Shown here one piece after another: positions 33,776 to 44,640 of a DNA stretch of 64,000 bases. Origin of the DNA: Thereva unica. Its lineage: Eukaryota > Arthropoda > Insecta > Diptera > Therevidae. The notes under the pieces were generated by a model that was not told where the DNA came from, made no database searches, and saw only the letters and a program-made list of their open reading frames with translations. How positions within the stretch are numbered: the first letter of the stretch is position 1; the number at the start of each line of letters is the position of its first letter. The translations under genes and the position numbers were made by a program. The stretch covers positions 167,910,516 to 167,974,515 of the forward strand of contig OX465281.1 of NCBI GenBank assembly GCA_949987705.1, in the 5' to 3' direction.

Positions 33776-34130
33776 GTGTAACCCGTCGCTAGCTCTCCCG
33801 CTGGAGTTACTCGCGATGAAAGAATACCAGTGTAGATTAACTTGTAGAACCGGCTCTGCTGCTGCTGAATGAATATTAGTCTAGAAACTCACAATGACAT
33901 CCTTTGTATTGAGCAATTGTACGAACACCACGCTTTAAGCTACTACTCGGCCTCTACTAGTCTGAACAAAATTTGTCCATATCGATGCATCCAGTAAAAT
34001 AAAGCCTTTTTGATTGGCTACCCAAATTTAAAAAAAAGCTGCTAAATTGGTGCAATAAAAACTGAGTCCTTTTTCGAGCGAATTTGAAACGCGCCTAGCA
34101 TTTCTGGCGTCGTCGAGTTAGCAATTTTTG
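33776..34130. other. Spacer, nothing recognised
   Basis: Contains a pair of short direct phrases ACCAGTGTA (33,772 and 33,827). No gene. Confidence 0.3.
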
Positions 34131-34497
34131 TGGAAAAAAAAATAGTTTAAAAAAACTAAAAAATACGCTTTTATTTTAAAATGAACTAAAAAGTAAAAAA
34201 AATTTTGAATATAAAGTTTTTATTGCTTCAGCTAGTATATGGAAACAACCTACCTTTCAAAATGTAAAAAATCGTGGGGCTCTTTACCTACATATATTCA
34301 TATATATATATAACACATATTTTATTAACATCGGAACTTTTCGCCCCACGCTTTTTTACATTTTGAAAGGTAGGTTGTTTCCATATACTAGCTGAAGCAA
34401 TAAAAACTTTACATTCAAAATTATTTTTTACTTTTTAGTTCATTTTAAAATAAAAGCGTATTTTTTAGTTTTTTTAAACTATTTTTTTTATTTTCTA
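34131..34497. repeat. Near-perfect hairpin element, ~150-bp arms
   Basis: Left arm 34,131-34,282 and right arm 34,345-34,497 are inverted copies (TAGTTTAAAAAAACTAAAAA, GCTTCAGCTAGTATATGGAA, CCTACCTTTCAAAATGTAAA), with about 60 bp of AT-rich loop. Only a few mismatches, so young or under gene conversion. MITE or foldback. Confidence 0.9.
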
Positions 34498-34507
34498 CTT
34501 TTTAGTC

Positions 34508-34716
34508 TATTGATGTGACAACGTCTTATACATCGGTATACCCTGGGAGTCATTCGCAAAAAAGTTATCAGCAAATTCTCCGTTACCTTATGACTCATCG
34601 CTCTGTTCGAGTCTCAAGTCTTAAGTCTCAACTGTCAGCTCTCAAGTCTCAAGTCTCAAGTCTCAAGTCCCAAGTCTCAACTCTCAACTCTCAAGTCTCA
34701 AGACGTTGTCACGTAA
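34508..34716. mobile_element. Small TIR element with a CTCAAGT minisatellite
   Basis: Ends TGATGTGACAACGTCTT and AAGACGTTGTCACGT are inverted copies. Inside, 34,611-34,702 is a run of the heptamer CTCAAGT with variants. Same end motif as the inverted pair at 15,681-15,852. Confidence 0.7.
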
Positions 34717-34799
34717 AAACTTCGCCCGTATACGGACTTTACAGGCAACCAGGTATTTTTATATGTATTCTCCCATATTAGATTTAAAATGATGTCACT

Positions 34800-35110
34800 C
34801 AGCTTACTGTACTACACTCTTCATAAGCTTTTATTTGATACCCATTCCAAGCGCGTTGTAAAGAAAAAGGTGATCCATATTTTGGGTTCGTCGTCATTTG
34901 GTTTCGGCCGTCATTTTGAATTTGGAGTGACACCACATAGATAATAGTATTCTACTTGTCATATCCTTTCATTAGATACCCATAACGAGTGGGTTGTAAA
35001 GAAAGCCATAGTCCGCCATTTTGTGTTAGTCGCTATTTTGAATTTTGAATGACATCACATAGTAAATTGTATTCTACTTGTCATACCCTTTCATTAGATA
35101 CCCATATCGG
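34800..35110 (+). repeat. Diverged relatives of the satellite monomer
   Basis: Three units of ~125-130 bp share TTTCATT(A/T)GATACCCAT, a GTTGT(A)AAGAAA block and a TATTCTACTTGTCATA block with the 19.8-23.9 kb array, but the middle reads GCCATTTTG...TTTTGAATTT instead. An older dispersed form of the same repeat. Confidence 0.75.
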
Positions 35111-35984
35111 GGGTCGGGGAGAACAATTGCAGAATTCGGCCGCCATCTTGGAACCGCCATCTTGATTTTTTTTTTAAATGGTCAGATTGCATTGTCATCC
35201 AAACTAAACATGTATGCAAAATTTCAGCTTAATCGGAAACCGGGAAGTGGGTCAAATTTAACTTCCAAGATTTTATTACATAGTTAAGTGAAGCTAATAA
35301 AAGCGTATTAAAAACGCCTTAGTTGCAGTTTTTTGCCAAAAATCTTAAAAAAATTAAAAACCATAAAAAAATTTAAATACCAGAATTTTAATGATTGGAT
35401 ATTGTAAAGAGAGTCTTAGAGCATACGTAAAAAAATCAGGACCAACATGGGAGTTTTTCATTTGGCGCAGTAACAAATTTAACTTTTTAAATTCACTTAA
35501 TTGCAAAATTCATTATGCAAAAACTATTTGACCGACCGTGATCGGGTATTGGATATAAGTTAATCATGCCTTTAACTATCTAATTCCAAAATTAAATTGG
35601 AAGATAATGATTTCTTCTTTCCTTGTGCTAACTTTAAAGTGAGGTACTTTTTTACGCGGTTTTCGACAATTTTGCAATGCAAAAATTCAAATTTCAAAAA
35701 TCCACCTTAGGGTAAGTTTTAGCAAATCCAATAACGAACAAAACATGCTCAATAAATTTTTCGCCTAGAAGCCTTCGTTAAGAGATATTTAACAAGAAAG
35801 GTAAAAAAAGAGGGAATGTTTAGTGAATTTTTCAGTTTTTGGGCTACCACAAGTTTTCCTGGGAGTTTCATGCTTGCGCACCCCCTAAATATTGTTGAGG
35901 ATATCATTTCTGACCGATTCCACCAAAAAAGTCCGTTACATCACGCCAAAACCACTGGAAATGCTCCAGCGCCCGGACTATTAT
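35111..35984. other. Non-coding repeat-like stretch
   Basis: Phrases GGCCGCCATCTTGGAACCGCC and TGGTCAGATTGCATTGTCAT are typical of dispersed insect repeats. The 103-codon frame at 35,816 on the plus strand is a shadow of minus-strand transposon sequence. Confidence 0.35.
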
Positions 35985-36217
35985 ATGAGCCGCACATCCT
36001 ACTCCAACAATTGGTCGATTTAATTCAGTTTGTAAACGAGAAAAAACATTATTCTTTCTTCATCGATGTACACCTCCAAAATTTGTATTTGTGTTGTCTG
36101 CGCAGTACGCTACTAATTTATTTGTGAGATTATTTTTTCTCAATATATCAATAATTGAACTAATAATTGTTTCAGATGTTTCTCCGCGAAGAGAAACTAA
36201 ATCTAATACCTTAACTT
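35985..36217 (-). pseudogene. hAT transposase, middle part (continues from 39,039)
   Basis: Minus strand from 36,217: VKVLDLVSLRGETSETIISS, IIDILRKNNLTNKLVAYCAD, NTNTNFGGVH, then RLQTELNRPIVGVGCAAHI. This continues without a gap from GGIKVKV at 39,039 when the inserted 36,218-39,038 block and one copy of the 13-bp duplication are removed. C-AD-N-NFGG and C-AAH are core residues of this hAT subfamily. A stop and frame change follow GGVHR; similarity ends at about 35,985, so the C-terminal half is absent. Confidence 0.85.
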
Positions 36218-38278
36218 AGAGAATACCTTAACCGGCCGGGCAGATCTACAGAGACTGCCATTCATGTTCTAGTGAGAGATATTGAGAAATCCCTCAGGGC
36301 CAAGGAAATCTCTCTCTGCGCCTTTGCAGACGTTGAAGGTGCGTTTGACAACGTTACCTTCGACGCGATCAATGAAGCAGCAGTAAAAAAGGCATTCTTC
36401 GCCCCACTGCGAGATGGATCACGTCGCTTCTCAGCAGCAGATTGATAACTGCTGAGATGAATTGATTACGGTAATTGCTGCTAAAGGTTGTCCTCAAGGG
36501 GGCGTTCTATCACCCCTCCTATGGTCAATCGTGATCGACGAACTTCTTGCCGACCTGAATAACCGTGGATTTAAAACACAGGCCTATGCAGACGATATCG
36601 TCATAACGATTAGCGGCGATCATGATAGCACCGTTTCAGACCTCATGCAAGCCGCTTTGTCACATGTGCATAGCTGGTGCCGTAGCAAGAATCTGGGTAT
36701 TAACCCACAGAAAACTGTCATCGTACCGTTTACTAATAGAAGGAAGCTAAACTTAAAAGCTCCCTCTTTGGACGGCAAAGAAATAGGTTTCTCAAAGGAG
36801 GCTAAATATCTAGGCATAATCCTGGATTAAAAGCTCTCCTGGAAATCTCAAATTGAGAGAGTAACTGCCAAAGCAACTGCATCTCTCCATGTTTGTCGCC
36901 AATTTGTAGGAAAAACCCGGGGTCTTAAACCTAGGTTAATGTTCTGGCTATATACTACGGTCGTAAGGCCCATGATCACATATGCATCCATCGCATGGTG
37001 AGCTAAGACCAAACAAAAGGGTGCTATGATTAAGCTGGCCAGGGTGCAAAGACTGGCCTGTCTTGGTATCACAGGGGCCAAAAGCACCTGTCCGACTGTG
37101 GCTATGGAGGCCCTACTGAGCCTTCCTCCGCTACACCTGGTGGTGAAAAAGGAGGCTCTGGCAGGGGCACTGCGTCTACGGGAGCTATTCTCCTTTAAGC
37201 CAGGAGACCTGCTGGATCATTTATCGATCCTCAAGGAGATGAACTTGGAGCCAATGATATCTTTGTCCGATACCATTCCTGCTACTCTTGACTTTGACAA
37301 ACCGTTTACGACGATTATTCGAAGTAGGTCAGAGTGGCAACATGGCAGGCCTCTCTTTAGAGGAAGCACGGCCTTTTGGTACACAGACGGTTCCAAAACC
37401 GATAAAGGGGTATTGTGGGCATTTATGGCCCAAGGAGCAAAATATCCATGGCTTTGGGCACTACCCCCACTGTTTTTCAGGCTGAGGTACTCGCCATCCA
37501 GGTGTGTGCTCAGACTTGTATTAATAGAGCTCCAAATAGCTCTAAAATTGTTATTTTCTCGGACAGTCAAGCTGCACTGCTGGCCATTAAATCGCACAGG
37601 GTCTCATCAAAGACTGTCCTGGATTGTCTTCAATCCCTGAAATTCCTCAGCAGAACAATAGTGTCACGCTGATGTGGATTCCGGGCCACGAAGGTCACAT
37701 TGGTAATGAGATTGCCGATAGCCTGGCTAGAGCAGACGCAAACTCATTACCTATTGGTCTGGAACCTTTCTGTAGCTTAGCAAGCTGCCACGTAAAAATG
37801 GCCATAAAGAATTGGGTTGACCAGATGTTTCTTCAATGCTGGTCTAGGACCCAGGGTGCTCGTCAAGCTAAAAGATTCATCCAAATCGATAAAGCTAAGG
37901 GCGGGCAAACTTTTAAATCTCAATAGGTGGGAGCTAAAAATAATAACAGAGCTCCTGACAGGCCACTGTTCGCTTAACTATCACCTAATCAAAATAGGTC
38001 TGGTGGACGACTTTGGCTGTCGATTCTGCGGGGCAGCTCCCGAAACTGCGGAGCACTTGATGTGCGACTGTGAGGCTACAGTGAGGAAAAGACTGAGTCT
38101 CCTCCATCGTGACTTCCCTACTCCCAGGAAGATTTGGGACAGCAACCCGAAATCAGTTTTAGGCTACCTCAGAAGCCTTAACCTTGATGGTTTTTAAAGA
38201 CGGGGATGGTACAATATATCAAACAAAATTGGTCGCAGTGCCCGCTGTAGCGCCCCTCAACAATAATAATAATAATAA
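36218..38278 (+). pseudogene. I-group non-LTR retrotransposon, 5'-truncated, RT plus RNase H
   Basis: Begins in the RT fingers (EYLNRPGRSTETAIHVL at 36,221). Motifs: CAFADVEGAFDNVTFDAI, KGCPQGGVLSPLLWSIVIDE, TQAYADDIVITI, FSKEAKYLGIILD, MITYASIAW, IKLARVQRLACLGITGA. RNase H follows: WYTDGSKTDKG, FQAEVLAIQVCAQ, IVIFSDSQAALLAI, TLMWIPGHEGHIGNEIADSL, i.e. the D-E-D-H/D acids in order. A terminal finger CRFCGAAPETAEHLMCD closes the protein, stop 38,197. The tail is (AAT)n at 38,260-38,278, usual for the I group. Frame breaks near 36,445, at 36,828, near 37,005, and four more in the RNase H part. The 13-bp AATACCTTAACTT lies at 36,205-36,217 and again at 39,039-39,051. Confidence 0.9.
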
Positions 38279-39035
38279 CTAGTTGGGATGTGGGTTCGAC
38301 CCTTTCGGTCCACACGATCAACTTCCCAGTATGATGGATGTTGAATATATGATTGGATATTTTAATAATAAATGAACAATAGGCAATATAGAATATATAT
38401 GCATAATACCGAGAATTTGTCACAATTGTTTATCAATATTTTCGCTAAAATGTCAAACTAAATGTGCGCAATTACAAGATTAGGATGACGAAAATGTATA
38501 TAAAATTGATGTATTAATGTTTTTTGGCGCCTCAATGAAGTCGATATAGTTTTTAGTTCGCGCGGTATTGTGCAAGTACAAAAATCACTTAAGTCATTTT
38601 ACCAAAAACCGCTGGACCTAATATTATAAAAATCTTTTCAGATTATATTGTCGCTAATACGCTTCGAACGGCACCTCAAGTAAGTCAATATCTTTCGTGG
38701 TTCGGGCGATATCGTGCAGGTACAAAAATCACTTACGCCGCTTAAACAAAAAAACGGCTGGACCGAATTTCATGAAAATCTTTTCAGATCATATTTCGGT
38801 TAATACGCTTCAAACGACTCCTCAACGAAGTCGATATCAGTTTTGGTTCGCGCGATATCGTGCAGGAAAAAATGACCACATCCGTACGCACATACACACA
38901 CACACACACACACATACATACTTCCTCCCAATTTTTTGCTTAAAATGCTCCTGGGACCTTGAAAGATGAAAATACGTTGAAATTTTCGATTTCGATTTTC
39001 GGACCGATTACAATAACTTCCTATACTGGGAAGTT
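38279..39035 (-). mobile_element. Helitron-like copy H5 in the retrotransposon tail
   Basis: 757 bp, CTAG at 38,279 to GGGAAGTT at 39,035 (complement of 3' to 5' end). Two and a half ~146-bp units, an AC microsatellite (38,891-38,912) and the uninterrupted CCCAATTTTTTGCTTAAAAT that shows where H3 entered H2. Sits between (AAT)n and the right copy of the 13-bp duplication, so it is the youngest of three nested insertions. Confidence 0.88.
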
Positions 39036-39038
39036 AAA

Positions 39039-39605
39039 AATACCTTAACTTTAATTCCACCTGTGCAATCGAAATATCTAATGAAGGTTGGAAATAATTT
39101 TAAATCTTTATGATTTGAAGAATCTGAGTAAATTGTTATAAATCTCGTAGTTTCTAATTTCATTTTAAGGATGGACAATGCATATGGTTTTATCACATTT
39201 TTAATGACTGCCTCTGTTTTTGTTCGTGCAAAACTAAATTTTTTTTTCTTTCAAAGAACACTTTAATTAATTTTGATGTACAGTCCATAGATCTAAATGA
39301 TTGGTTGTGAACGACTGTATGAAAGCAAAATACTGCTTCAGCAAGAGCAAGTTTTCTTTCTTCTTCGCCAAATTGGGTACTGCGAAAATATTTGTTAAGA
39401 CTATAAGAACCGGCTGCAGCCTCGTTTGATTTTTAATGTTTCTCAGATTGAATGTGTCTTGAAATATCATTTTTGCCCCGTGTGAAATTGAAAATGTCGA
39501 ATTACACTGATTGCAATAAACTTCAGTATCAATTTTGGTATTTTTTATAAATTTAAATTCCTTTTCTAGATCTTCATTAAACTTACATATTCTCTTTTTT
39601 GCCAT
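39039..39605 (-). pseudogene. hAT transposase, N-terminal part
   Basis: Start MAKKRICKFNEDLEKEFKFI at 39,605, then the BED-type finger beginning YCNQCNSTFSISHGAKM, typical of the hAT subfamily related to FAM200/ZMYM6 genes. After frame breaks: FIQSFTTNHLD; then from 39,196 KPYALSILKMKLETTRFITI, YSDSSNHKDLKLFPTFIRYF and TGGIKVKV (catalytic-core start with the first Asp region). Continues at 36,217. Same subfamily as the C-terminal relic at 14,820-15,582. Confidence 0.85.
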
Positions 39606-40150
39606 TATTCACGTATTTTTAAAGACATTAAAATAAAAATATTAATTGAAAAAAAAAAAAAAAGAAAAAAAATTAAAATAGTTTTGAATAAATACAATCA
39701 CCGGTATCCAATTACCTGCTTTAGCACAAAATTTTATCTTAAACTGTGCATGCATGCCCAAGGGTGATTGGGATGACTAATGGATGGTATCTACCATGGA
39801 GACTATTACATTTACCTTGTTTATGTGTAAGTCGAATTTCGGCTTAAGACAGAATCCGGCTCCGTACAAACCGTCTTAACTATGGATCATACAAAATTTT
39901 TTGTCGTATAAACCGGGTAATTCGAATTATGGTTTAAACCGAATTTTTTTCGGCTTAAGCCGCTGTTATAAGAATATTAAATGCCCGTTTATATGTTAAT
40001 TCGAAATTTTGGAGTAATGTTGAGTTAAATCGATTTAATTTTGCTGCCATAAACTGATGATGTGTACGAATGAATGGTGACTGTAAACATAAACTTACAC
40101 GTAGATGAGTGAGTAATAGCGTCATCGATGTGGCAGCTCTAGCTTCGAGC
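39606..40150. other. Spacer, no gene
   Basis: A-rich run at 39,645-39,680, then loosely repeated GGCTTAAG(A/C)C(A/G)GAAT-type phrases (39,838-39,965). Nothing coding. Confidence 0.35.
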
Positions 40151-40233
40151 GCGAGCACATTTCATCTGGAGCTGAGCAAAAGTAGCTCGCTCCAGAACAA
40201 ATTCACTCTAACGTAGAATTAGTCCAGTGCAAT

Positions 40234-41387
40234 TAGTGATGAGCAAACGCAAGAACAAGACAAGACTAATCTAGTCTTGTTCTTGTCTTGTTCTTGTTCA
40301 GTCTGTCTTGTTCTTGTTCTTGCAAGCATAGCTAAGTCTTGTTCTTGTTCTTGTTCTTGCAAACATACCTAAGTGTTGTTCTTGTTCTTGCAAATATACC
40401 TAAGGCTTGTTCTTGTTCTTACTAAATGTGCAAGACCAAGACAAGACAAAACTGCAAGGCTAAGGTATTTTCTCGCATGTAGTAGGTATTGTATGTTGAT
40501 TTTATAAAATGGTTATTGCAAAAAACCTAGACTTTAATAAAAAAAATTATATCCAAACAACAAAATGCAAAAAATTGATTTTAAAACTATTATAATTTTG
40601 CGTCAGTCAGTCAGCGTCAAAAGTTTGTATACACCGAAAATTTACTACCTTTGAGGTGAGAATTCCACATGGCTTTTTTATTAAACAAATCAGTTTCACG
40701 ACTGCTCTTGGTGACGTTATTATGTTTGCGCCCCTGAAAAATTACATAAAATTCATATGGGAACAAGTTAGGCGTAGACATTTTTCTGTCAAGTGTGTAA
40801 GCAACAAATTACAACGGAAATATTTTGAAGCAAAAGTAAACCAGTATTATACCCATTACTTATTATAAAAAATTAGGTTGTTCAAGTATGATTCATTAAA
40901 GAAGAAATGTCGTGTATGGGCACAAACAATTATTAAATCCCTTTGCAGCAATACAAAAACTGGCCCACGCTCCTGTCGTTCTTACGATGCGATGTAACCA
41001 ATGTGGAGGCCTTGAAAATATTACATACATTGAGAAAAGTTCGAGTTTCCTTACCATCCAAAAAGCAAAAGAGATTACTTAAAAAAAGGATTTTTTTAGA
41101 GCATTTTTTTTTTCTAATAAACTACTTGAACTTCTGAATACTGACATCTAAGGTTTGATTTTGTTTCAAAATATTTGCGGTTTCTCACCTAGAAAATGTT
41201 TTTAATAGAATGAATTTAGGTGGAATTTTTGCAAGAATCTTGCAAGAAATCTTGCTCTGGGTCTTGTTCTTGCACAGTTAGTCTTGTTCTTGTTCTTGCA
41301 AGCATAACTAAGTCTTGTCCTTGTTCTTGCAAAATGTGCAAGAACAAGACAAGACTGCAAGAACAAGACCACTTTTGCTCATCACTA
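40234..41387. mobile_element. Non-autonomous hAT element with 8-bp target duplication
   Basis: 1,154 bp. Ends TAGTGATGAGCAAA and TTTTGCTCATCACTA, flanked by AGTGCAAT on both sides (40,226-40,233 and 41,388-41,395). The uninterrupted site CAGTGCAATTAG is preserved in the other arm of LIR-2 near 44,570 (complement CTAATTGCACTG). Subterminal zones are packed with GTCTTGTTCTTGCAAGCATA units on the left and CAAGAACAAGACAAGACTGC on the right. The middle has a frame 40,656-40,868 and CDVTNVEALKILHTLRKVRV at 40,990, too decayed to identify. 8-bp duplication and end sequence fit hAT. Confidence 0.9.
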
Positions 41388-42087
41388 AGTGCAATTAGTA
41401 AATCAAATTGCATTTCATGATGGTCAAAATTTTTTTTTATAATTTGTTGGGGTACATCGAACAATGTTAAAACCAAGTTTGTGGGGTCGCAGTATGATGG
41501 GAAAAGCCGCCATCTTGAAAAAGAGGTAGAGGTCGTTTATACCAAATAACTCGGTTGTGTGCAATGATAGCTGAAAATGATCAATACAAAGTCATTCGAG
41601 AATAGAATTATCTACAAAATGAGCTCTTAACGAGGTCTGTAAGTTAATTTGGCTCAAAGTTATGGCCGCTCAAATTTCGAACTTGTTCGGGTGGTTGAGG
41701 TTGAATGCAGTTTTTTGCGATTATCTCGTAAGATATTAATTTGGGTGGGTTAATGTTGATTACCAAACTTATAGTGCTAGTGATTACCTTTAGAATAAGC
41801 CCTTAGTCATCGTTCTCGCTTGTATAGTTTGCGAGTAATACAACGCCAAAGTTCGCACTTCACGTGCCTGAAATAACTAATTACGCAATTTTTTTGAATA
41901 TCTCCTTAACGGTTGCTCATATGAAGAAGTAGTAAACAGCAAAAATTCGGACAATAAAAATATCTTTCAAATGAGCTATTAGTTGAAGCTCCATATCGTT
42001 TTATGCCAGCGATACAATCGGTCAAAGGTCAACCGCGAGGTTTACGAATTGTTTGTTTAACTACTTTGGGAAATTATAACAATGAGA

Positions 42088-42750
42088 CATATCGCACCCT
42101 TAGAATGAAAGTGACCTAACTCAAAATTCCTGTAAATTCTGATTTTGCTATAAACTGACCTTAAAAAGCCTACTCTAAAAGCCTATGGCGAAAAAGAGCC
42201 CGAATTAAGAGTAAAAAAGTGATAACGTATACATTGGTCATTTTTGTTGATCGCACAATTCACCTATGCATGTTATGTGAAAGAGACCGAATTAATATTG
42301 CGTCAGAGGTGCTCGCAAGTGGAAGTGTATAAAATCGACGGATTTCAATATATGCCCTTACATCTATAGAATTTTATGGTAAAATAATGACTGAAACCAT
42401 AATTTGCCATCAGCATTTGCTACATCTTTGCGTCTTAAATAGGCTTAACTCATAAAAAGTCCCAGAAATACAGAAATATTTTTGACATAGAGTGACTTAA
42501 TTTGAAACCATTTCTTATTAAAATTGTCAAAATATATTTAAAATACATTTAAATTTAATATAATGCTACCAATCTGTACATAAAAGATCAATACATATAA
42601 ATACGCAAAAAATGAATCATTTTCAATGAAACACGGGACAGATACTTTTAAATTTACTCAACACCGCACTTATTTCAAAACTTTCTTGCTCATTTCCCAC
42701 AAAATGCAATTTTTGAGTTAGGTCACTTTCATTCTAAGGGTGCGATATGT
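42088..42750. mobile_element. TIR element with ~40-bp ends, TA target
   Basis: TATCGCACCCTTAGAATGAA AGTGACCTAACTCAAAA-type end is repeated inverted at 42,712-42,748 (TTTTGAGTTAGGTCACTTTC). TA flanks on both sides (42,091-92 and 42,746-47). The right arm of LIR-2 reads straight through the equivalent site (complement of 43,785-43,800), so this is an insertion into the left arm. No coding frame. Confidence 0.8.
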
Positions 42751-42897
42751 AGTGGCTTAGAACCATCAATTTTGACATTCTAAAACTATTTTGTTTGACG
42801 AGAAACAATAAATATTCATCAGTAAAACTTTCTCACGAAAGAAAGATTAGCAATCGAAGGTTTAAGGGCCAAGATACTTTCCCAAAACAGTCTCCAG

Positions 42898-43170
42898 TCA
42901 GTTGAATTTAGTTGAGTTAAGTTGAGATTAGTTGAGTTTAGTTGAGTTTAGTCGAGTTTAGTTGATTTTGGTTGAGTTTAGTTGAGTTTAGTTGGTGTCA
43001 GTTGACACCAACTAAAGTTAGTTCTGTTTAGTTGAGTTGAATCGTTAATAGTTAGATTAATCGTTCAGTTTTGTTGCGTTTGGTTGAGTTTAGTTGAGTT
43101 TGGTTCAGTTTAGTTGAGTTTAGTTGCTTAGAATTGGGTTGATAGTTAAGTTGAGTTCAGCTGAGTTTAG
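42898..43170 (+). repeat. GTTGAGTTTA minisatellite
   Basis: About two dozen units of ~10 bp (GTTGAGTTTA, with GTTGAGTTAA, GTTGGTGTCA variants), in the loop of LIR-2 directly before the small protein. Confidence 0.9.
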
Positions 43171-43189
43171 TTACTTTTTTTTTGTCGCA

Positions 43190-43471
43190 ATGGAGGTTTG
43201 TTTGATGTGCAAAACAAGTTTAAGTGTAGGCCAAGTGAGAACAGTTAAAGAAAGGGGAGTGCAATCACTTTTAAAGAGGAGCATTGCAAGAAAAGACGAT
43301 GAAAGTGAGCAATTATTGAAAAATGTCTCGACCATAAACATCCACGTCAGGTGCTACACTCGATACTGCGACGAAAGGGGCGATGGAGCTTTCTCCCGCA
43401 AAAGAGGTACGTACATTAATATCGCTAATGGGTCTTTCCATCCGCCAAGACGTCTGCGGAAAAAAAATTAA
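43190..43471 (+). CDS. Small CxxC/HxxC protein in LIR-2, family not identified
   Basis: The frame is open further upstream, but MEVCLMC at 43,190 is the sensible start because before it the frame runs through the minisatellite. 93 residues. It has MEVCLMCKTSLSVGQ, then VKERGVQSLLKRSIARKDD, then INIHVRCYTRYCDERG: two Cys, an amphipathic helix, then H-x2-C and a Y-x-R/K tail, so a likely zinc-binding N-terminal domain. The end (GTYINIANGSFHPPRRLRKK) is basic, and GGTACGTA after KRG could be a splice donor, so the frame after 43,405 may be intron. Domains of this look start larger proteins encoded by repeats in arthropods; I cannot name the family. A seemingly related remnant is on the minus strand at 55,880-56,270. 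No catalytic domain is present here. Confidence 0.5.
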   Translation: MEVCLMCKTSLSVGQVRTVKERGVQSLLKRSIARKDDESEQLLKNVSTINIHVRCYTRYCDERGDGAFSRKRGTYINIANGSFHPPRRLRKKN

Positions 43472-44640
43472 TAACAAATTTGTCTAATGACCAAAAGTAT
43501 TTCAGTGTCAGCATCTACACCAGGTTCATCTACACCAGGCAAGTCTACAAGTCTTTTCTTGCACTGCTCCTCTTAAAAATGATTGCACCACCCACCTAAA
43601 CAGCTTTCACTTGACCTTCACTTAAGTCTCTTTGCACACGTTATGTTTCCCGGATTCCAAAGACAGTCTCGTCAGAAAGTTTTACCTTACATTTCAGATT
43701 TTGTTATTTTCCGCATCTGAGGCAGCTCATCAAAAACTTTACTTTTAGAACCTCGAAAATGATGATTCTTAGCTACTATTTCCCATTATTATAATTTTCC
43801 AAAGTAGTTAAATAACCCAAAATATAGATAATTTAGGGGGTTACAGAAAATTCTAATTCATCCGACACGCGAAACTGGCTGGAAGCGAGTTATTCGTCGA
43901 GAAGTGTCACAACCTTCGCTGTTGACTTTTCACCCGTTATGTCGCGCACATGAAGTAACATAGAGTTTCGGTCAATAGCCCATTTGAAAGATATTTTAAT
44001 ATCCGTATTTCTGCTGTTTACTACGTTATCATATGAGCAACCGTTAAGGAGCTATTCAAAAAAAATTGCGTTATCAGTTAATTCAGGCACGTGAAGTGCG
44101 AACTTTGGCGTTTATTACTCGCAAACTATACAAGCGAGAACGATGACTAAGGGCTTATTCTAAAGGTAATCACTAGCACTATAAGTTTGGTAATCGGCAT
44201 TAACCCACCCAAATTAATATCTTACGAGATAACCGCAAAAAACTGTATTCAACCTCAACCACCCGAACAAGTTCGAATTTTGAGCGGCCATAACTTTGAG
44301 CCAAATTAAATTACAGACCTCGTTAAGGGCTCATTTTGTAGATAATTTTATTCTCTAATGACTTTGTATTGATCATTTTCAGCTATCATTGCACACAAGC
44401 GAGTTATTTGGTATAAACGACCTCTACCTCTTTTTCAAGATGGCGGCTTTTCCCATCACACTGCGACCCCACAAACTTGGTTTTAACATTGTCAGATGTA
44501 CCCGAACAAATTCCAAAAAAAAAAAAAATTTGACCATCATGAAATGCAATTTCATGCCCTTTTATCGACTAATTGCACTGAGCTAAATTGCTCTGATTCA
44601 ATTTCGCTTGCTCTTCGATTGAATTTTGCTCCCTTCAAGA

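Larger units (their letters stand above)
40150..44640. repeat. Long inverted-repeat element (LIR-2), 4.5 kb with insertions
   Basis: Left arm about 40,180-42,845 and right arm about 43,665-44,640 are inverted copies once two insertions are removed from the left arm (40,234-41,387 and 42,088-42,750). Shared phrases include TTGCATTTCATGATGGTCAA, GTTTGTGGGGTCGCAGT, AAGCCGCCATCTTGAAAAAG, GGTGGTTGAGGTTGAATGCA, AACGCCAAAGTTCGCACTTC and AACTACTTTGG. Arms total roughly 800 bp, with perhaps one difference in ten to fifteen bases. The 0.8-kb loop has a minisatellite and a small protein. A diverged copy of the outer arm is at 54,215-54,590. A TIR transposon is the likely nature; its superfamily is not clear. 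Confidence 0.85.

Noticed and set aside
14820..39605. One single hAT gene split over 25 kb (N-terminus 39.6 kb, middle 36 kb, C-terminus 15.6 kb, all minus strand in order)
   Set aside because: About 150 residues between middle and C-terminus are missing and similarity stops at 35,985 for other reasons; two separate copies of one subfamily is simpler.
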